Shown: one piece after another, positions 59,324 to 64,000 of the stretch
Layout of the letters: every line of letters begins with the position of its first letter
How positions within the stretch are numbered: the first letter of the stretch is position 1
Source of the DNA: Euryarchaeota archaeon
GTDB lineage: Archaea > Thermoplasmatota > SW-10-69-26 > JACQPN01
Assembly (NCBI GenBank): GCA_016207515.1
Contig: JACQPN010000008.1
Coordinates: 1-64,000, forward strand
Direction of reading: 5' to 3'
Length of the DNA stretch: 64,000 nucleotides
Notes under the pieces: model-generated
What the model was told of the DNA's origin: nothing
The model's database searches: none
The model's input: only the letters and a program-made list of their open reading frames with translations
Program-made: the position numbers and the translations under genes

Positions 59324-61948
59324 CTAGGCCGCCAGTTTCGCGGCGATCCTGCCCTCGACGTAGTCTCGCTCCGCGAGGACGACCTTCACCTTGTCGCCGA
59401 GTCGCAATCTCACGCGTATCGCTTCCCCGGTCTTTTCATCGACGAGTTCTCGCCAATTCTTGGCCGAGACTTCGGCCACGAGTTCTAGGCGTTCGATCGA
59501 CCCCGTGAAGAGCACGGCGTCGAACTCGTCGACCGACCACGGGCCACCTGGGATGTCCGAGGCGGAAATGCGGGCCTCGACGCCGTCCGGGAGGGAAAGG
59601 AACACGCCGCCCTTCGTGACCCCGTTGACCACGGCCTCGACGGTCGTACCGGCCGCGACTTCACGCGCCTTGAACGTCAAAGCCGAATCGACGACGGAGC
59701 GCTCCAATCCATCGGCGGCCGCCCCCTGCTTCGTGCATTGAGCGCTTTGCATCGCGATCTCATCGTGGTCGTGGGGAGGCGAACCCCCGGGGCGCCCCTG
59801 GAGAAGCCATCGGAGTTGGCGATGGACGACGAGGTCCGGGTACCTCCTGATGGGGCTCGTGAAGTGGCAGTACAGGCCGGACCCGAGGCCGAAGTGGCCG
59901 ATGTTGTCCGGCGTGTAGAATGCGCGCCCCATGCAGCCTAGGAGTTTGAGGTACACGAGCTCCTTTAGGGCGACGTCCCGCACGCCCTCCACGGTCTCCA
60001 GAGCAGCCCGAAACGGGCCTAGCCACGCCGCGCGCTCTTCGGGTCCGAGGGAAGAAAGAGCGTGGAGGATCGGCCTCGCGGCGGCCGTCGGCGGGTCTTC
60101 GGGCTTCAAGTCGTCCTGGGTGGTGCCGCTCGCCCCGAGCGCCAACTTGCCGCCTGAGAGGAGTCGTTCGAGGAGCGCGTCCTCACCGGACGCCGCCTGC
60201 TTCTCGTCTTCCCCGGGTCGCTTGGGAAGCACTATCTCGATGGACACGCCCATGGCCTTCGTCTGGCCGTTGAACCTGCGGGCCTGTTCCGCTTCGGGCA
60301 AGGGATGGCAACGGAACATCGCGGGGACGCGTTCGGCGTCGAGCCTTCGCGCGACCGCTTCGTTTGCCGCCACCATGAAAGTCTCGATCATCTGCGTCGC
60401 GGGCGTCGCCCGTTTGATGTGGTTACGCACCTCGTCGCCGACGAACGATATCTTGCGTTCTCCGGTGTCGAGGGCCAACCCGCTTCCTTTCGAGCGGATC
60501 CTGCGACCGAAGGCCTCCATGGAGGCGAATGGTTCGCGACCGACGGCGACCGCCTCATCGACAAAGCCGTAGTGGAGGTTCTTGGTGACCGCGATGACGG
60601 ACTCCGAAAACGCCTCCCCGACGAGGTTAGCGTCGTTGTCGAAGGTCAATGACGCCGTGAGGGCCATCTTGGGCGTCCCGGCCCGCAGCGAGCAGAGGTC
60701 CTCCGAGAGACGGGCCGGAAGCATCGGAAGGACGCCGGTGGGCAGGTATAGGCTCGTCGCCTTCCTTTCGGCGCTCCTGTCGATGAGGGTCCCCTTGTGG
60801 ACGAAGAACGAGACGTCGGCGATGTGGATGTGGATCGTGGCGCCGCCGTCGGCGTGGGGAACGAACGATATCGCGTCGTCGAAATCCTTCGCGTCCGCCG
60901 GGTCTATCGTGTAGGTCTCAAGGGCCCGAAAATCCCGTCGACGCTTGATCTCGTCGTCGGTGACGAGGCGGGCCAGGCCTTCCGCTGCTTTCGAGACGCG
61001 CGGGTCCATCTCCCACTCGAAATCCCCCGCAAGAAGCACCTTCCGTTTGGCGACGAGGGCCATCGTCTCCTCGACGGAGCGAAGTCCGGCGCCTACGAGG
61101 AGTTCGACCATCGCGCTGGACGTCGTGATCCGCCGCGCGCCCGTCCAATCGAGCGCCAGCCACTTCAAGAGGTCGAAAAGCGAGAACCCGGCCAAGGTGT
61201 GAAGACGCGTCCCTCCGAGCCCGATTTCTCCCGTGAAGCGATCGTTAAGGATGAACGACTCCATCGCCTTTCCCACGAAGGCAAGGTCTTCGTGTTGCGT
61301 CTCGGTGAGCTTCGCCTCGGCGACCGGGACGCCCTTGTAGACGGTCCTCACCCGCCCCTCCTCCTCCACGTCTTCGGTCTTGACGAGGACGTTCTTCAAG
61401 GCCTGGAGCCGTCGCTTGTGCTCGTGGAACCGGTTCGCCTCGTCCCGGGTTATCGGGCGCCACTTGTTCTCTGCCGTCGCGACCCTCTCAAAATGGCCGA
61501 TCCCCGGTTGGCGGCACGATTCGAGCATGTTCTTCACCGCCTCGAGCGGTGTTTGCTGCCTGCCGACGGGCCCGAAGGCGGCTTCGGCGATCTCTTCCGG
61601 CGACCCGGCCTCAAGTTTGTCGACCACCGTGTTCCACAGACGCGACTCCTCCAACTCGCCGTCCGTGAGTTTCAGGCTGCTAGCGGATTTCGAGGCTGTA
61701 CTTGCGTCCTTGAGAAGGGCCGGTAGTCGCTTACGAAGGTCCTCGTCGGTGACCTTTTCCGGCAATGGCGTCCGCATCACGACCTTGCCGACGTGCTCGC
61801 GTTTGACCTCTATCCTGCCCTTCACCGTGTAAAGGAGGATGAAGAAATCGCTCTTGCGTTTCACGCGGTCGAGGTAGATCCCGTAGTTCTCCGGTGCTTT
61901 GATGCCGTGGGTGCCTGCCTTGAGCTCCACCACGTCGCCGGGTTTCAC
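59324..61948 (-). CDS. rnr: RNase II/RNase R family exoribonuclease
   Basis: The 874-residue product has a small N-terminal barrel (MKPGDVVELKAGTHG), a helical spacer, then the RNB catalytic domain with YTIDPADAKDFDDAISFV (the Asp cluster that binds Mg), HIHIADVSFFV, and HFGLGSGLYCHFTSPIRRYPD, the most conserved RNB block. A C-terminal S1-like domain starts near VEAVVNGVTKGGVFLSLPDG. It degrades RNA from the 3' end. RNase R-type proteins occur in haloarchaea and some other euryarchaea, so it is a useful lineage clue. Confidence 0.9.
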   Translation of the reverse strand: MKPGDVVELKAGTHGIKAPENYGIYLDRVKRKSDFFILLYTVKGRIEVKREHVGKVVMRTPLPEKVTDEDLRKRLPALLKDASTASKSASSLKLTDGELEESRLWNTVVDKLEAGSPEEIAEAAFGPVGRQQTPLEAVKNMLESCRQPGIGHFERVATAENKWRPITRDEANRFHEHKRRLQALKNVLVKTEDVEEEGRVRTVYKGVPVAEAKLTETQHEDLAFVGKAMESFILNDRFTGEIGLGGTRLHTLAGFSLFDLLKWLALDWTGARRITTSSAMVELLVGAGLRSVEETMALVAKRKVLLAGDFEWEMDPRVSKAAEGLARLVTDDEIKRRRDFRALETYTIDPADAKDFDDAISFVPHADGGATIHIHIADVSFFVHKGTLIDRSAERKATSLYLPTGVLPMLPARLSEDLCSLRAGTPKMALTASLTFDNDANLVGEAFSESVIAVTKNLHYGFVDEAVAVGREPFASMEAFGRRIRSKGSGLALDTGERKISFVGDEVRNHIKRATPATQMIETFMVAANEAVARRLDAERVPAMFRCHPLPEAEQARRFNGQTKAMGVSIEIVLPKRPGEDEKQAASGEDALLERLLSGGKLALGASGTTQDDLKPEDPPTAAARPILHALSSLGPEERAAWLGPFRAALETVEGVRDVALKELVYLKLLGCMGRAFYTPDNIGHFGLGSGLYCHFTSPIRRYPDLVVHRQLRWLLQGRPGGSPPHDHDEIAMQSAQCTKQGAAADGLERSVVDSALTFKAREVAAGTTVEAVVNGVTKGGVFLSLPDGVEARISASDIPGGPWSVDEFDAVLFTGSIERLELVAEVSAKNWRELVDEKTGEAIRVRLRLGDKVKVVLAERDYVEGRIAAKLAA

Positions 61949-62087
61949 GCGGGATGAAAAACAACCGGATAGTTAAGGCGAGCGCCCCGCCACGCGCCCG
62001 TGACCGCGTCAAGTGCCAAGATCCGGCCAGGTCGAGGCATCAGCGCTTCTCAAGACGACGGCGTCGGGCGGTCTTTCGCGTCCCTTC

Positions 62088-63869
62088 TCATGCCCTGTGC
62101 ACGATGGGTAGACGCAGCACTGATTCAGGGCCGAAGTTGATCACCACGGGCCCGCCTTCGGGGTGGGGCAACGCATCACCCTGGTTTCCACCGAGGCCAC
62201 CGTACTTCGTGACCGAGTCCGGCGTTTCGTGCTGGATGACGAGCCTCACGGCGTGACCTGCGGGAAGCGCTATCTCCATCGGTTCGAACTCCATCCGCGC
62301 GATGACCGTTTGACCCGGCACGATGTCCTTGTCGACGTTCCCGCCCTCATAGTACCGGAGGTTCATCACGGCGTGTCCCATCCAGGCGAGCCGGTTGTCC
62401 GGGTAGACGTCGTAGAGTTGGGCGTAAAGGTTCGTAGTGGTCGGCGTCGTCGGCGTGACGCTGACGTGAAGTTGCGGCAGCCCCGAGACGCGCGTGTAGC
62501 TTTGCGTGCGCGGCGATTCGAGCGTGATGGTCCCGGTGCCGCCCGTGACCGACCCTGGGTCAAAAAGCGGTGCCATGCCGGCGGTCGCTCCCGATTCGAC
62601 CATCTTGCCGTCGTTTGAGAGTTGAAGCGTCCAATCAACGCGGTCCCGGGGCGGATAGGAGACGTCGCTGTGCCAGATGCCACGGTGGTCTTCCACCTCG
62701 ACGATGGGGCCCGTGCCGACGGTCTTACCCTTCAGTTCGCTGTCGAACCAGTTGAGTAGCGTTTGCGCCCAGTCCCAACGCGCGTTGATGTGCTCGTCGG
62801 GGCGGTCAGGATATGCGTGGGCCCACTGGCCGAACCAGCCCTTGACCTTCAGTCCCTTGTCCTGGAGTTCGTTGAACCATGGGATGACGAGACTCGGGTT
62901 CACGTTCCAATCCTGCATCCCGTGGACGATGTACAGGGAGCCCTTGTAGCTCTCCAACGTGCGTTCCCGGAACTTCCTGACCTCCCAATAATCGTTCATC
63001 CCTGCGACAGATTGGTCACCGGTGAGCGCCGTGTAGGTGCCGGTCTCCGTGCCCAGGACGACCTCGTTGCACAACTGGCTCGATTTCGATTCCTGCGGCT
63101 CCGCCTCGAGCCCGTAGGTCTCCCAATAGACGACGTTATGCATGATGGGACCGCGGAATTCGCTCGTCCCGTTCCTGAACATCAACTCGGGAAGGTCGGC
63201 GACCCCCGAGATCGGGACGATGGTCTTGAGGTAAGGATTGCCAAGCGCTGCCGCCATGAAGGGCGTCGTGCCGTCGTAGGAGCGGCCCATCATCGCGACC
63301 TTGCCCGTCGACCACGCTCGGGTCCCGAAGTACGTGACGACCGCGTCAACGTCCTTCTGCTCGTTCATCGACATGAGCTCCATGCATCCGCCTGAGCCGC
63401 CCGTGCCTCGGATCGCCATCTGGACCACCGTGTAACCGTGTGGAACGAACCAGATCGCGATTGGCGGGCGTGTGCTCTCGACGCCCACGGTCGTCGGGGA
63501 ATAATAGGGGCCGGAATCGATGATGACGGGTGTCTTGCACTCTTCCGGATAGACCGCGGAATCGTCCGTCGGGCAGCCCGGGATATTCGGCCGGAAAACG
63601 CCGACGCTCATGTCCGTCTTGTCGAAACTGGAGACGAGTTGTATCTTCGCCGGCAAGCGCTCGTAGATACCCTTGACGAGCGTCTGACTCCACGATTGGG
63701 AGCGATCATAGATGCCGTTCGTGGGATCGTAGACGGTCGAGCCCGCGGCGGCCTTGATGTCCTCGGCCAACGCGTTCGTGCTTGGGTCGGTCTGGGCGAT
63801 GCACCCCGCGAAAGCGGGGAGCGCGACTGCGATGGCGATGGCGAATGTCTTGACGGCGGCCTTGTTCAT
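62088..63869 (-). CDS. CocE/NonD family secreted alpha/beta hydrolase, lipoprotein (third copy)
   Basis: From ATG 63869 the product is 593 residues. The signal ends FAGC. It shares GTGGSGGCMEL, AMMGRSYDGTTPF (nucleophile Ser), HGMQDWNVNPS and GQWAHAYPD with the copies at 50.7 and 52.7 kb and has the jelly-roll tail with ALPAGHAVRLVIQ. It is a stand-alone gene. A TATA box at 63905-63915 is about 41 nt upstream, giving a short leader. The longer frame to 63995 has no signal at its start and is not used. Confidence 0.85.
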   Translation of the reverse strand: MNKAAVKTFAIAIAVALPAFAGCIAQTDPSTNALAEDIKAAAGSTVYDPTNGIYDRSQSWSQTLVKGIYERLPAKIQLVSSFDKTDMSVGVFRPNIPGCPTDDSAVYPEECKTPVIIDSGPYYSPTTVGVESTRPPIAIWFVPHGYTVVQMAIRGTGGSGGCMELMSMNEQKDVDAVVTYFGTRAWSTGKVAMMGRSYDGTTPFMAAALGNPYLKTIVPISGVADLPELMFRNGTSEFRGPIMHNVVYWETYGLEAEPQESKSSQLCNEVVLGTETGTYTALTGDQSVAGMNDYWEVRKFRERTLESYKGSLYIVHGMQDWNVNPSLVIPWFNELQDKGLKVKGWFGQWAHAYPDRPDEHINARWDWAQTLLNWFDSELKGKTVGTGPIVEVEDHRGIWHSDVSYPPRDRVDWTLQLSNDGKMVESGATAGMAPLFDPGSVTGGTGTITLESPRTQSYTRVSGLPQLHVSVTPTTPTTTNLYAQLYDVYPDNRLAWMGHAVMNLRYYEGGNVDKDIVPGQTVIARMEFEPMEIALPAGHAVRLVIQHETPDSVTKYGGLGGNQGDALPHPEGGPVVINFGPESVLRLPIVHRA

Positions 63870-63904
63870 CCTGACCCTGCTCCAACATGAAATCCAGTCA
63901 CGTT

Positions 63905-63915
63905 CGTTTATAAGC
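63905..63915 (-). promoter_or_regulatory. TATA box of the third CocE/NonD gene
   Basis: GCTTATAAACG on the minus strand, a near-consensus archaeal TATA box about 41 nt before the ATG at 63869. A transcript would have a leader of roughly 15 nt. Confidence 0.55.
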
Positions 63916-64000
63916 TTTGTTGGACGAGGGGTGGCCGACTGGCCGGGGCGCAAACTTGCGCGACCCTGGATGATAACCCTCGAATCCAGGCGCAACTGAA

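Noticed and set aside
1-64000. CRISPR array or rRNA genes
   Set aside because: No regularly spaced repeats and no rRNA-like segments were found on either strand.

Overview
The window reads as a high-GC archaeal contig. The informational and lipid genes are archaeal in type: an Asp/Glu-tRNA amidotransferase (gatC, gatA, gatB), a NucS/EndoMS nuclease, a TtuA/Ncs6-type tRNA thiolase, a mevalonate-pathway decarboxylase, and a thiolase-DUF35 pair. Many genes have a TATA-like element about 25-30 nt before the start codon (leaderless transcripts). Start codons are often GTG or TTG in tight ATGA/GTGA/TTGA overlaps. One secreted peptidase ends in a PGF-CTERM-type tail. A euryarchaeal, perhaps Thermoplasmatota-like, lineage fits best, but the sequence alone does not fix this. 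I found no rRNA, tRNA or CRISPR array.

Positions 1 to about 14.5 kb form an accessory island that looks less GC-rich by eye than the rest. It starts with the end of an IS21-type insertion sequence that has cut off a tyrosine recombinase (1-636). Next come poorly characterised genes on the minus strand: two membrane proteins, a small YjzC-like protein, a DUF4145 protein and three proteins with restriction-nuclease-like signatures (0.8-9.1 kb).

The core of the island is a minus-strand operon (14137 down to 9268) whose genes nearly all overlap. It encodes a ubiquitin-like/E2 fusion with an internal Gly-Gly, a JAB/JAMM isopeptidase, an E1-like adenylating enzyme, three tiny membrane proteins and a HerA/FtsK-type ATPase with a nuclease-like C-terminus. 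A nuclease-like gene follows directly. This is a complete prokaryotic ubiquitin-type conjugation/deconjugation cassette tied to a membrane module and a DNA-translocase module. I regard it as the candidate novel system, probably for defence or element maintenance.

From 14.6 kb on the window is ordinary chromosome: thioredoxin/CcdA (14.6-16.0), gatCAB (16.2-19.3), nucS (19.4-20.2), a ubiX-HAD-mevalonate decarboxylase operon (20.2-22.4), an ABC exporter (22.6-24.1), an RmuC-like protein, an isopropylmalate dehydrogenase-type enzyme, a PolB-type exonuclease, the thiolase-DUF35-propeller operon (27.8-31.0), an MFS transporter, a subtilase, Sua5 with TtuA (34.4-36.3), an aquaporin, a copper-type P-ATPase, an LVIVD lipoprotein, a REC-Roadblock regulator, a NuoE-NuoF fusion, HicBA and VapBC modules (47.2-48.4), isopropylmalate isomerase small (48.6-49.2) and large (57.0-58.3) subunits, a peptidase operon with two CocE/NonD hydrolases and an M14 carboxypeptidase (49.3-54.4), an FAD oxidoreductase, a CheY-like regulator, an RNase R-like exonuclease and a third CocE/NonD lipoprotein. 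The recurrent secreted peptidases and lipoproteins suggest a heterotroph that degrades peptides outside the cell.
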